Numbered from the stretch's first letter, positions 25,942 through 37,268 are shown. The stretch is 60,000 nt of DNA from Bolinopsis microptera (GCF_026151205.1 NC_087075.1:15019628-15079627), one strand, 5' to 3'. Made by a program: numbers and translations. The notes: generated by a model not told the origin, from the sequence alone.

Positions 25942-26192
25942 TATCACTTCGAGATGGCAGGGCCTACTCTCATGCTGTCTATAGGTGATGATTAATTCTG
26001 AAAAACTAGGGACAACTGGGGAATGATCCCAGATGATTTCGCTCTGAGAATCAGGGTCAGTAGCTCAATAGGTAGAGCAAGACACGCGATATGTCGAGGT
26101 TCTGGGATCATTCCCCAGTTGTCCCTAGTTTTTCAGAATCAATCATCACCTATAGACAGCATGAGAGTAGGCCCTGCCATCTCGAAGTGATA
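25942..26192. mobile_element. Foldback element with 90-bp arms and a tRNA-like core
   Basis: Left arm 25942-26031 and right arm 26103-26192 are reverse complements with one mismatch seen (attaatt against attgatt). The 71-bp loop plus the start of the right arm contain a tRNA-like sequence (26054-26126). No target duplication was identified. Confidence 0.93.
26054..26126 (+). other. tRNA-like cloverleaf, probably not a functional tRNA
   Basis: 73 nt that fold as a tRNA: D arm GCTC-AATAGGTA-GAGC with a perfect A-box (TAGCTCAATAGG); an anticodon stem GACA/TGTC with a 7-nt loop; a T-like stem CTGGG/CCCAG with a 7-nt loop; and an acceptor GGGTCAG/TTGTCCC with one mismatch. U33 and the TTCRA T-loop are missing, so it is read as a tRNA-derived relic, like a SINE head. 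Confidence 0.45.
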
Positions 26193-26325
26193 ATAATAAT
26201 TAAATGTTTCGCAGATTGGCAATTGATCGGTGTAGTTGGTGTTGTACACACTGCACTGATAATGATATCACGTGAATATATATTCTAATAACTGATTATT
26301 AATTATACACAAACATTTGTTTCAG

Positions 26326-26420
26326 GGCCACCATCCTACTCTTGGACCTGTAAACAGTGTCAAAACGAAAACAGTTCCACGACACAAACTTGCTGTAAAT
26401 GCGGGGTCCTAGACGTCTGA
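26326..26420 (+). CDS. Terminal exon with RanBP2-type zinc finger; upstream exons not found
   Basis: After a good acceptor (tttgtttcag|GGCC) the frame encodes 30 residues and a stop. They include SYSWTCKQCQNEN and TCCKCG, which fits the RanBP2/NZF pattern W-x-C-x2-C-x3-N-x6-C-x2-C exactly. Such fingers bind ubiquitin or RNA. C-terminal placement occurs in several ubiquitin-signalling proteins. The upstream exons on the plus strand were not identified in 24-26 kb, so the gene cannot be named. A partial copy of the 3' end of this exon (acttgctg.taatgcggggtc) lies 62 bp downstream at about 26470. Confidence 0.7.
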
Positions 26421-26964
26421 TAGTTACCAGGTTACCAGGTAACCATGTTACCAGGTTACCAGGTCAAAAAACTTGCTGTTAATGCGGGGTCGTAGTCGTC
26501 TAATTGATACAAGTTTACCACTTTGGATTGTTATCTACTTATCAGTGTCCTGCGCGTCGCGGGATAAGTTAAAATACAATTTTACCGTGTGTCTGCGTTA
26601 TGTTTGTTGCAATATACAATCTTTCTGCAATAGTCAACACGGTGTATACTTTTTCACATACATTAGATAAACAACATTTCAAATACTTATATTTCTAATA
26701 TTACATTTACAAAGTATATATTTGTTAATTAAACACTTTTATAAAATCGCACGTTTATGAAATCTTCAAAATGTTATCGTGGATAAATTCATCATTGATC
26801 TCGATTATGTAATTTTTCTTCCAAGAAATTCCAAAGCGGCTCAAAATTATTGTCTATAAATTACGTAATCAGTAATTAACTCAACATTGCTACATTATGA
26901 AGTTATGGTATTGGTAGTGCTTCCACAATACTTCCACTACCGTTTATATTCCCAACTCGTCAAA

Positions 26965-28131
26965 TCAACAGTTTTTAAGGTTGATATTGCAAAGGATAGC
27001 TTGACAACACATTTTACCCTGTTTTGCTGGTGATAATTTGGAGCTTTTACAGTAGGTTTCATAGTGGATGCACTGTTTGGAACCTAGGCGGGAGAGGGAG
27101 GATTCAATACCATGAGGTTACCAGGTTACAAGGTTACCAGGTTACAAGGTTACAGGGTTACCAGGTTACAAGGTTACAAGTTTACAAGGTTACAAGGTTA
27201 CAAGGTTACCACTTACCAGGTTACCAGGTTACCGAGTTACAAGTTTACAAGGTTACAAGTTTACAAGTTTACCAGGTTACCATTTTATATACAAAAAGTA
27301 TATTACCTTTTTTTAAATCATCAGGACACCCCCTCATGTTGTAGTTAGAAGCTAAACACTCGCAGGTCATGCCCCGTAGTTGATGTCCTGAGCAGGTTGT
27401 CAGATTCTGTGGAGATTACAGCTTATTTATTAATTGAAGCTTATTTAAATAATTTGCGATAATCCATGAAGAGATCATGATGTTCGTTTAACGATTACAA
27501 ACTGGACTAAATTTGTTTGCATATGTTTTGATTTGAAAAGTGATGTCTTTAACATTTTGATTTATATTGGTTCATTGAGGCAAAGTGAATAAACCAGCTA
27601 ATAAATAGTACACTGTAATATTGAAGGATTACTTATCAAGCTTAAAATTTCATACATCATATCTATTTTTGTTTCTCCTTTTTTTGTTTTTCTTTGTTAG
27701 TCCTGAAAGGAAAAACTGCTTGTCATTGTGAATTGTAAAATTGTTCATAGAAACGAAATAGGAAGCTGATAAACTTTTGCCGAATGATACATCTTGAAGG
27801 AGAATATTAATTTGGCACTTATCTAATAATTAATATTCTAATTACATTATTAATGAAGCAATATCAAATTAACGGCGGTATCCTGAAAGTGCGAAATTTG
27901 CGTCAGAAATTTCAGGGGATAGTTCACATATTACATAAACCAGGTTTTGGTCATTTGAGACCCCACTCCATCACTTTAGGAATATATTGTGTTGAAATTA
28001 TTAATTATTCCAAACTCTCTACCCCTTAGAATTGACTTACGTAATATGTAAATTAACTAAATAAACTCACCTGGATTAACCAGCATTAATAAAATGAAGC
28101 ACAGCGTGATCAGCAGTAGGCTCCGGGACAT
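26965..28131 (-). CDS. Small secreted three-finger (Ly6/LU-like) protein, three exons
   Basis: Exons 28131-28071, 27387-27307 and 27083-26965 (with stop) all join in phase 1 with GT/AG, giving 86 residues. Exon 1 is a signal peptide (MSRSLLLITLCFILLMLV). The mature chain has nine cysteines, starting TCECL and ending MCCQAILCNINLKNC; the CC....CN close is the diagnostic end of LU/three-finger folds. No GPI-type hydrophobic tail is present, so it is probably secreted. LU proteins act as receptor modulators, surface proteins or venom components; which one cannot be told here. Intron 2 is largely a GGTTAC minisatellite (27111-27283). TATAAATA at 28288-28281 could be the promoter. Confidence 0.75.
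27111..27283. repeat. GGTTACCAG/GGTTACAAG minisatellite
   Basis: About nineteen 8-9 bp units (aggttacca, aggttacaa, aagtttaca) filling intron 2 of the three-finger gene; begins just 27 bp upstream of the exon 3 acceptor. Confidence 0.93.
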
Positions 28132-28755
28132 CGTAGGAAGAAAAGGAGAAATGACTGGCGGGCAGGTGGTAAATTGGTGGTAAATTAGTGAAGTATTAAA
28201 ACTATCATAACTTTATCACCAAGCTAATTATACAAACAAGCAGGTGGTAAACTATTAAACTATCAGATTTAGAACCAAACTATTTATAGAACTAAGCTAC
28301 TTATAGATTCAAGATATGAGATTAAACTGCGAAAAATAGCGATACACAAGATTCATACCCCTACATTAAATACCAAGACAATAGGAGAATAGGGTACACT
28401 TTGTTGAGAAAACTAAAGAAATGTACAAATGTTCAAGGGAAGCAGCTTTGTAACCAATCTATTGATCTATTGTGTTCCAATGCACATCATTAAGTAAGGC
28501 CATCCTATGAGGTGTGAAAATAGCTACTCCCGATTCTAATCTAGCTGCTTAACAAGACTTGATTAGACCAGAAGAAGTTTAAATAATTCTAACGACATTT
28601 CTTAGCACATGCAAAATTTATTAAGAAATAAAGGTATATTGCCCCATGAGCACATGATTCTAGAAGTGGTCATCTTCAGAAGTTCGTTCTATGCATATGA
28701 GGTGTTATGTACTTGTCATCTCATAAGTTCATTCGATGCGGTGCGTAATATGTAG
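28132..28755. other. Upstream region of the three-finger gene
   Basis: TATAAATA-type motif on the minus strand at 28288-28281; otherwise no feature seen. Confidence 0.4.
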
Positions 28756-28756
28756 T

Positions 28757-28916
28757 TTTACCAGGCTATAATAATGTTCATAAACATAATAGAGATTCGG
28801 CGGAATGACAGGCTGAGCGCCGGGTTACCAGGTTACCAGGTTACCAGGTTACCAGGTTACCAGGTTACCAGGTTACCAGGTTACCAGGTTACCAGGCTGA
28901 GCGCCGCCCAGTAATA
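28757..28916 (+). mobile_element. Element E, copy 3, with internal GGTTACCAG array
   Basis: Starts ttaccaggctataataatgt and ends gagcgccgcccagta. The middle holds nine GGTTACCAG units (about 28816-28890), bracketed by the direct repeat caggctgagcgccg, so the array expanded inside the element. Confidence 0.75.
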
Positions 28917-29338
28917 TACGTACAGTTGGGCATAGTTCTGATGAACTTATAATTGTGCAATCATCATATTAATGGTATACTGTCTGAATATTAGTGAATT
29001 TCTCTGTTGCTGTGATAATAAAGTTTTTTTTCATGTGTTTTGAATCATTTTCATGAGATTGCAGGGATTTCGTGAAATTGTTAATGAAACTATTATTATT
29101 AACTAAACGTGTTTTGAGAAAAATGACAAGATTGTTATAAAGAATCTATGTGATGTTTGTACTATTGCTGAACCTGCCAATTTTGCATTAATAGCTCACA
29201 TGAAAATGTTAGAAGCAATTCATTAGAGCAAAAATGAAATACACATACTACACGTTAGGTATTGCTATTACAAAGGCCACACACAATCAACAGATTAGGT
29301 TTGCACTTTTTATACTTTACAGCGTCTTTAATACAACC
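28917..29338. other. AT-rich DNA, no gene seen
   Basis: Nothing supported. Confidence 0.35.
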
Positions 29339-29475
29339 TCTAATACAGCCACCATTCGGCCACTATACGGCCACTATACGGCCACCATACAGCCACTATA
29401 CGGCCACCATACGGCCACTATACGGTCACTATACGGTAACTATACGGCCTCTATTCGGCATCTATTCGGCTACAG
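29339..29475. repeat. (ATACGGCCAC)n minisatellite
   Basis: Thirteen or so 10-bp units of tatacggccac type, with attcggc variants at the edges. The 10-bp period leaves open frames that are not coding. Confidence 0.9.
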
Positions 29476-29817
29476 TTTACTATGAATGTATAGTAAAACA
29501 AAACAATATTTCAATTCAAAAAGAAATAATATCACTGTCAATTATACATAAAATTATAAACCAAATTCGATTCAATAAGCTGCATGAATAATGGAAATTA
29601 ATCAACAACAATTTATCAGTGTAAGGTTTTTTAGAATAACTGTTAAAAAGCAATTACAATATATTTTGTATTTTATCAATTTTATAAACAACTTCAACTA
29701 AACGTCAGGTATTCTTAAATCTAAAAATTTTTCCACATAAAATTCTGTTCACACAAAACAAGAATATTATCACGAAAAATAGCATACTAACGATGGTAAT
29801 ACCAAAACATAATAATT

Positions 29818-30222
29818 AATAACCTAGTAACCTAGTAACCTAGTAGCCTATTAACCTAGTAACCTAGTAACCTAGTAACCTAGTAACCTAGTAGCCTAGT
29901 AACTTAGTAACCTAGTAACCTAGTAGCCTAGTAACCTAGTAACCTAGTAAACTAGTAACCTAGTAGCCTAGTAACCTAGTAACCTAGTAACCTAGTAGCC
30001 TAGTAACCTAGTAACCTAGTAACCTAGTAACCTAGTAACCTAGTAGCCTAGTAACCTAGTAACCTAGTAACCTAGTAACATAGTAGCCTAGTAACCTAGT
30101 AACCTAGTTACCTAGTAGCCTAGTAACCTAGTAACCTAGTAACCTAGTAGCCTAGTAACCTAGTAATCTAGTAACCTAGTAACCTAGTAACCTAGTAACC
30201 TAGTAACCTAGTAACCTAGTAA
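29818..30222. repeat. (CCTAGTAA)n minisatellite
   Basis: About fifty 8-bp units, mainly aacctagt, with agcctagt variants recurring in a higher-order pattern. Reverse complement is GGTTACTA. A second array of the same unit is at 41.36 kb. Confidence 0.95.
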
Positions 30223-30694
30223 CGTTCCAGTTTATTGTACATGATTGGACCATTCACCCATTACCGAACATTGAATGGTTGAAGCAGCGTTATTGTCGGT
30301 CAAGTTCAATAAATATTAAATATAATTCAATGGATAATCCATCACCTCATATGTCTCCCATATCACAAATATTATTTTGCAAATATTACAACTATAAGCC
30401 ATGGAATACCTTATAGTGTTTCCATCGTGTCAATTGAGCATTACCGACAAAAACATGGATTCAGTAAATATACATCCGGCGAATAGACCGAGTGTAAAAT
30501 AAAATGGACTCACTAGACACGTCATTCGATTTAATGATAATAAAATGATACAGTGCTAACCCTTCTCATTATAAGATATAATTGACGTTTATTATATTTA
30601 CTGACCCAACTACAGTAGGTGACACTTATCATGATGGTTTCATTCAACATTAGTTTTTACAAGTACCTAGACGTGTTGGTAATATTCAAATCTT

Positions 30695-31935
30695 GATAAC
30701 AACCGAATCAGGAGCCACATAGAACCTCGCCTCCGATACAACCAGAATGGTTTCCGGCCTGGAAGAGGGACTCGTGAACAGATTCTGGCTCTTAGACGTA
30801 TCATCGAAGAGGTTGTGAACTTCCAGCTTCCTTGTGTCATCTCCTTTATTGACTTCTCAAAGGCCTTTGACTGCATCTTCAGATCGCATCTTCCCGACAT
30901 CCTGGCTTCCTACGGCTTTCCTAAAAAATCATAAAAGCCATTATGTCACTCTACATCAACACCAAGGCTAAAATCATGACCCCTGAAGGTATAACCTTAG
31001 AATTCCTTACCAACCTCGGAATTCTCCAGGGCGATGTTCTTGCACCTCTCATTTTTATCATCGTCCTGGATTTCATACTAAGACTAGCAATAGGGCCACG
31101 TGATGGATTTAAAGTTGGAAGTAACTACATTGCTGATTTGGACTTCGCCGATGACCTAGCAACAATTACTGACAGCTTCAGCGAAAATGGCCGCCTTTGC
31201 CAAAGCATCTCTGACATAGCAGCCCGTTATGGTCTCCTTATTAACATCGGAAAGACCAAATACATGTCCTATAACATCCCGCGACCTGTCAACTCAGACG
31301 ATAGAGTCTTTATTAACGGCAACCCTTTAGAAGAAGTTCATGACTTTAAATACCTAGGATCCTTTATAGCCTCAACAAGCAGAGACATCAATGTCAGGAA
31401 AGGCCTCGCATGGAAAGCTTTACAGAGTCTAGATGCTTTTTGGAAATCTAATATGTCCAGGAAGATCAAGACTAAGATTTTTCGAACTGCAGTAGAACCT
31501 GTTCTGCTGTATGGTGCAGAAACCTGGACTCTTAAAAAGGCTGATAGCAGAGCACTAGACGGTGTTTATACTAGAATGCTACGAAGGGTCTTTGGTATCT
31601 CATGGAAATCACATACACCTAACTCCGTTCTTTACGGAAAGATTCCATCGGTGACAGATACTATAAAGACACGAAGACTTCGTTTTGCAGGACATGTCTA
31701 CCGTCTACAGGACCAACCTGCTCAACAACTCCTTTTCTGGCAACCATCCTATGGCCAGCGATATCGAGGACGACCACATAAGACCTTCCCAGACGTCCTA
31801 CTTGAAGACACTGGAATGGAACCTGACCAGCTGCGTTTACTCATGTGTGATAGGGATAAATGGAGAGAAGCGTTGACACGAAACTCGTTCCAGATTTCAT
31901 CTGGATCGACCTAGGCAGGTAGGCAGGATAACAAA
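30695..31935 (+). mobile_element. 5'-truncated RTE-like LINE, reverse transcriptase with one frameshift
   Basis: Reading begins around NRIRSHIEPRLRYNQNGFRP with RT block 2 (IDFSKAFDC), runs to a one-base deletion at about 30925 (CCTAAAAAATCATAAAAGC), and then continues in another frame from 30943. That frame has LGILQGDVLAPLIFIIVLDF, the catalytic LDFADDLATITDS, LLYGAETWTLKK, and the C-terminal tail RRLRFAGHVYRL ... YRGRP typical of RTE-group elements. The stop is at 31914, followed by short (aggtaggc) repeats. The endonuclease part is missing. Without the shift about 400 codons would be open. Confidence 0.87.
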
Positions 31936-32477
31936 TAATTAATATTAATATAATTTAAGTTCTGATGAAGCTGTGTTTACATAAAAATCAATAAATAATT
32001 ATTCCTTCCAATAAAGATTAAAGTATCCGTATGTATTTATTGATTATTCAACATCCAAGCTGTTAGGAGAAAAAATGAGAATATTCTATGCGGCTAATAA
32101 CTTAATAGAAAACGCCCAACCCGTCAACTTGGTGTTACCAAGGGAAGCAATCATATAACATGTAATTTAGGAAATAGTAAATACTAATAAGAATTATATA
32201 ATAGGCTATATAATTACATAATGATACAATTAATTAATTAATAACATAACTAATGAAATATTACCATAATTTAAGAAGTAATAACATAATTAATGAAATG
32301 ATAACATAATCATTGTAGTCTATCAGTTCGGCAGTTTATTAGAGATGTTTAACTAAATCAGATTGAAGATAACTGTTTTGCAGTTTTGCTGTCCGAGCGG
32401 AGCCGTAAGAAACATCATTGTGCTGGAATCTTTCTAGTGAAATAAACAACTGCAAACCTGCCAAAGAATAAAAAGTT
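31936..32477. other. AT-rich DNA, no gene seen
   Basis: Repeats of ataacataattaatgaaat occur near 32245-32310. Confidence 0.35.
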
Positions 32478-32497
32478 GGGGGGGGGGGGGGGGGGGG
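32478..32497. repeat. Poly-G tract (20)
   Basis: Twenty consecutive G. Similar tracts are at 47878, 50821 and 52579. Confidence 0.95.
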
Positions 32498-32792
32498 ATG
32501 ACCATATTTAAGTATAGTAAAGTATATTAAAATATACCGAAGCCCCAAAATCGGAAATTTGAATGTAACATCAAAATTGGAAAAAACCTACATTTTAATA
32601 TACGTTAATATTGTCATCTTCCCCCCAAGTTTAATACCCCCATTATTTTAGTCAGCATGATCTTATAAACTTATAAATTAACTTAACTGAGCGTTAATGA
32701 TACATTCAAATTACAAATCTATACCAGTAGATTATTTTCTTGTCACTGATGTTAAGGTTGATACCTCATGACCAGGTAAAGCCGTAGTACTT

Positions 32793-32932
32793 ACATATTA
32801 CATTGCGATGGAAACTGCATTGCAATAAAAACTGCGATAAAAACCCGCGCTGTAACAGCCGTGAGAGTGTTACGGCGCGGGTTTTTATCGCAGTTTTCAT
32901 CGTAATGCAGTTTCCATCGCAATGTAATATGT
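32793..32932. repeat. Large near-perfect hairpin
   Basis: Inverted repeat with arms of about 65 bp: acatattacattgcgatgga at the left pairs with tccatcgcaatgtaatatgt at the right, continuing through aaaaacccgcgc/gcgcgggttttt. The loop is only about ten bases (gccgtgagag). It sits 29 bp from the GAACCAGGGA array. Confidence 0.93.
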
Positions 32933-32960
32933 ATGAACTGCGGCTTAAGTGGTGCACTGG

Positions 32961-33554
32961 CAACCAGGGAGAACCAGGGAGAGCCAGGGAGAACCAGGGA
33001 GAACCAGGGAGAACCAGGGAGAACCAGGGAGAACCAGGGAGAACCAGGGAGAACCAGGGAGAACCAGGGAGAACCAGGGAGAACCAGGGAGAACCAGGGA
33101 GAACCAGGGAGAACCAGGGAGAACCAGGGAGAACCAGGGAGAACCAGGGAGAACCAGGGAGAACCAGGGAGAACCAAGGAGAACCAGGGAGAACCAGGGA
33201 GAACCAGGGAGAACCAGGGAGAACCAGGGAGAACCAGGGAGAACCAGGGAGAACCAGGGAGAACCAGGGAGAACCAGGGAGAACTAGGGAGAACCAGGGA
33301 GAACCAGGGAGAACCAGGGAGAACCAGGGAGAACCAGGGAGAACCAGGGAGAACCAGGGAGAACTAGGGAGAACCAGGGAGAACTAGGGAGAACCAGGGA
33401 GAACCAGGGAGAACCAGGGAGAACCAGGGAGAACCAGGGAGAACCAGGGAGAACCAGGGAGAACTAGGGAGAACCAGGGAGAACCAGGGAGAACCAGGGA
33501 GAACCAGGGAGAACCAGGGAGAACCAGGGAGAACTAGGGAGAACCAGGGAGAAC
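32961..33554. repeat. (GAACCAGGGA)n minisatellite, 59 units in exact register
   Basis: The 10-bp period is unbroken for 590 bp, with only point variants (gaactaggga five times; gaaccaagga, gagccaggga and caaccaggga once each). All six frames are open; the EPGRTRENQG and SLVLPGSPWF readings are artefacts. Confidence 0.97.
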
Positions 33555-33558
33555 TCAC

Positions 33559-33634
33559 CCGCGTCATGGTTCAGTATTTCGTAGGCTTGTTTCATCTTGC
33601 TTTCCCATTGCAGGAGTTGACTTCTTTTGATCAT
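33559..33634 (-). CDS. Candidate internal exon of an unidentified gene
   Basis: A 76-nt open segment between a good acceptor (cattttccag|ATGATC) and a consensus donor (GCGG|GTGAGT). It encodes IKRSQLLQWESKMKQAYEIL and a few more residues, a plausible amphipathic helix. The minisatellite begins five bases inside the following intron. No neighbouring exon could be tied to it. Confidence 0.4.
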
Positions 33635-33879
33635 CTGGAAAATGTTTTGATCGATTAAGTAATTAGCAAATTAATTAATTCAATTATTAAAATTAATGAC
33701 TTTATAATGCTTTTGGACACGAAGGGAAACACACAACATATGGCTTGAAATCTTCGTAAAACTACATCGTTAATGACGTATAGCACGGCTAACATCAACG
33801 ATATTGGAAAGTTTATTGAAAGATTGAACAAGTTTAAAAAAGTTAATCAGATATAAGTGCGCTAGCTACCCCACGAAAA

Positions 33880-34690
33880 ACCTCACCGAACCTCCACGCG
33901 GTGTGGGGTGGGTGGCTCGAACGGGAGGTGCATGGGTGTTTCTAACCTATGCAAAGGAAGGGACTAGCCATCTCTACAACAAGGAAAGGCTCTAATAGCC
34001 TCTACTAACCTTAGAACCGCAGCATAACCGGCAAATAACACCTTCCGCAGGAAACTAACACGCTCACAGGCTCCCACATGACGTGTAACCCCAGGATTTG
34101 GTTTTGAATCGGACACTGAAAACAACGATAGAGGAGCGGTCTACACGCTCACAGGCTACCATGTCTCGTGTAACCCCAGGATTTGACACGTTCACAGGCT
34201 ACCATGTGTCGTGTAACCCCAGGATTTAGCACGCTCACAGACTACCACTTCTCGTGTATCCCTAGGACTCACTTAACAGACTCTAACACGCTCACAAGCT
34301 TCCACGTCTCGTGTACCCTAGGATTTGGTTTTGGATCGGACACTCAAAACAACGATAGAGGAGCGGTCTACACGCTCACAGGCTACCATGTCTCGTGTAA
34401 CCCCAGGATTTTACACGTTCACAGGTTACCACGCCTCGTGTACCCTAGGATTTGGTTTTGGATCAGACACTCAAAAGAACGATAGAGGAGCGGTCTACAC
34501 GCTCACAGACTACCACGTCTCGTGTAACCGCAGGACTCTAACACTTAACAGACTCTAACACGCTCACAGGCTACAATGTCTCGTGTAACCTTACGATTTA
34601 ACACGCTCACAGGCTACGACGTCTCGTGTAACCCTAGGACTCTAACACTTAACAGACTCTAACACGCTCACAGGCTTCCACGTCTCATGT
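33880..34690. repeat. Complex tandem repeat, units of about 40-50 bp
   Basis: About fourteen copies of cacgctcacaggctaccatg followed by tctcgtgtaaccccaggatt. They are arranged in a higher-order unit of about 240 bp that also carries ggttttggatcggacactca, gataga and ggagcggtctacac. Not coding by codon periodicity. Confidence 0.88.
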
Positions 34691-35345
34691 ACCCTAGGAT
34701 TTGGTATTTGGATCGGACACTCAAAACAACGACAGAGGAGTGGTCTACAGTGACGTTACAGGAACATTGCATACTCCTACGAGTTGCACGTAGCAGGCCA
34801 TGACCGTCCCTGGAAGTCCCTGTCTCCTCATCGTTAACCCGTAAGGGGTTGCACCAGGGGCGGTGGTAACAGAACTTCAAGACTCTCGGAGTCTGTTGTC
34901 GATATCTATGTATAATATAATTATGGTATATAACTTGGGAGTCTCTCTCTCTAGCAGCAGGAGTTGGAGAATGGGGACGCGTTGTGAAAGCCACCGCAAG
35001 GAAGGCTTACAGTCGACGCCGACCAATCAAAAGAGAAGTGCGCTAGCTGAAAGAAAAATTAACGTTAACAAAGCTATACAAGATAACAAAGAAGAAATAG
35101 GACAAAAAAATAGAAAAAATACTCTAGAAGTAGAAGAAAAAGTTTCAAAAATATAACAAGATGTTCAAATCGAGATTTTAATTATAATTTTCTGATTTAA
35201 TTGGAGTGTTAACCCTTATATCTTTATTAGGTACTGAAGATGTCCGAAAATTTTTTACCAATGATGTTGTAAAGATTTTGTTGGAACTTTTTAACTCATT
35301 CGTTGTCTGACTGTGGGAACTATTGATTTTGTATCTTCAAATCGA
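34691..35345. other. No gene seen
   Basis: Short ORFs only. Contains a partial ttggatcggacactcaaaac match to the preceding tandem repeat. Confidence 0.35.
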
Positions 35346-35348
35346 GAT

Positions 35349-35779
35349 ATCCGTTTTTAATGTACAATTCATCTTGCTGGGCTGCCCCTAAATCAGTATT
35401 GGAAAAACTAGATATTGCTCACAGACGTCATCTGCGATCAATTTTGAATTACAAATACCCTCACATCATCTCCAACAAGAACTTGTATAAACGCTGCAAT
35501 AGTGAACCATTGTCAGCTAAAGTGGCTCGTAGTCGGTGGAGGATGCTCGGACATGTACTGCGTGGGCCTACAGATGGCCCAGCCTATTCGTCGCTTGTTT
35601 TTGCTGTCAACACCTTACAGCTTCAAGGGCGGCGTGGAAGACCGCAGTCAAACCTTTTCTCACTGATTCTACACGACCTTAGTGTCCGAAAATTATCGTT
35701 AAATAATTTATGTGATTTGGAATATTTAACGTTAATTGCTCAGAATAGAGTTAAATGGAGAAGTATGCAAATTGCATGA
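35349..35779 (+). mobile_element. LINE ORF2 C-terminal fragment
   Basis: A 139-codon ORF ending in a stop. KLDIAHRRHLRSILNYKYP, RWRMLGHVLRG and LQGRRGRPQSN are the tail that follows the RT in RTE-type LINEs. The RT catalytic core is absent, so this is a strongly 5'-truncated insertion. Confidence 0.82.
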
Positions 35780-36930
35780 CTTTTGTTTGAGAAAGATTAG
35801 GGGACAGAAATGTTTACTTTGTTTACTATCTGTTTCTTAGAGCTTTTGTTTATATATATATAAATCGAGATATTGTCGAAGTTTCATCAGGTTTGTGTCT
35901 AAAGGATCCATCTTAGCTGCGATTAAATATACCATTTTACGCATTGTATTGTGTTACATATTATTACATATTATTAATACACATTGCATCGTGTTTCGGA
36001 GTCAGCGTCGAAGAATACTTATAATAGTATATTTATAATAGTATATTTGATGTTATTACCATCTAGCGACAAAATTTAGTCGAATATTATTTATTCGGAT
36101 GTACAATTATTGATTGATTGTGTAATAAATAATAAAATTGTCTTTTCTCTGTAACAAATTAAATAGTTATTTAGTTGGACAGAGATTAACAAATTAAGTT
36201 TAACATTGATCAATCAAAGCGCCGAATCACTGTCACGTGCCAAAACAAATTTAATAATCATGCTTATCCAGTAGCTTGATAAATGAAAATCTAAATAACT
36301 AAATATCAGCGATTAAAAATAAAATCTACTACGCAGGGGGTGTTACATGCATATCAAAATTAATGCCAGCAGTATCAAGTACATCATTAAAAAAAAGATT
36401 TAAAAAAAGTGCGTCAGCAGACTTACGGTCAAACGAATCATCCCCTACATCAAGTGCTATCGTCACGCATGCTGCTGATGACATTAGAACATTTAGATTA
36501 ATTGTTTACACATTATGCAACTTGTAATGCAGTACAATTTTCCATTAGATGTAAATCAAAATAATGAATTGCAATTTTGCATGGCTGTAATGTAACGCAT
36601 GGCCGAAGTGCAGATTCTGGTGGCATATCAATTTGATTCACGAAATAAACCAATAAGTTAAATCAGACCCCAGAATCAATGTCATGAGTCCACCATAATC
36701 CACATTAGCCCGGTTCATAAAACAAACATATTATCCAATAATTGCGTTAATAGGCTTATCTGTTGTTCCTTAGGCCAAATAAATACCAAACAAAGTTTGA
36801 AGCTTCAACTCCAACCGGAACCACCCCCACATGCCACGCCCATTTTTTTCATCAATTTTTCCACATCTATAAACTAATAACATTATCGCATTATCGGTCC
36901 TAATTTGTGAAATTTTCAACTAGCCCGACC
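35780..36930. other. AT-rich DNA, no gene seen
   Basis: Duplicated tattattacata and agtatatttataat motifs near 35960-36045. No supported gene. Confidence 0.35.
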
Positions 36931-37268
36931 ATTAAGGTTAGACATTAGGGTAGACATTAGGGTTAGACATTATGGTAGACATTAGGGTAGACATTAAGGG
37001 TAGACATTAGGATTTAGGCTAGACATTAGGTTAAACATTAGGTTAGACATTAGGGTAGACATTAAGGTAGACATTAATGGTAGACATTAATGGTAGACAT
37101 TAATGGTAGACATTAGGGTAGACATTAAAGGTAGACATTAGGGTAGATATTAATGGTAGAAATTAGGGTAGACATTAATGGTAGAAATCAATGGTAGACA
37201 TTAGGGTAGACATTAAAGTTGGACATTAGGGTAGACATTAATGGTAGACATTAAGGGTAGACATTTGG
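36931..37268. repeat. (GGTAGACATTA)n minisatellite
   Basis: About 28 units of 11-13 bp (gtagacattaggg, gtagacattaatg), imperfect. Confidence 0.93.

Noticed and set aside
26054-26126. Functional tRNA gene
   Set aside because: Lacks U33 and a proper T-loop and has mismatches in the acceptor and anticodon stems.
32961-33554. CRISPR-like array
   Set aside because: Pure tandem 10-bp repeat without spacers, in a eukaryotic genome.
32791-33567. EPGRTRENQG and WFSLVLPGSP repeat proteins
   Set aside because: All frames of the 10-bp array are open; there is no flanking start, signal or domain.
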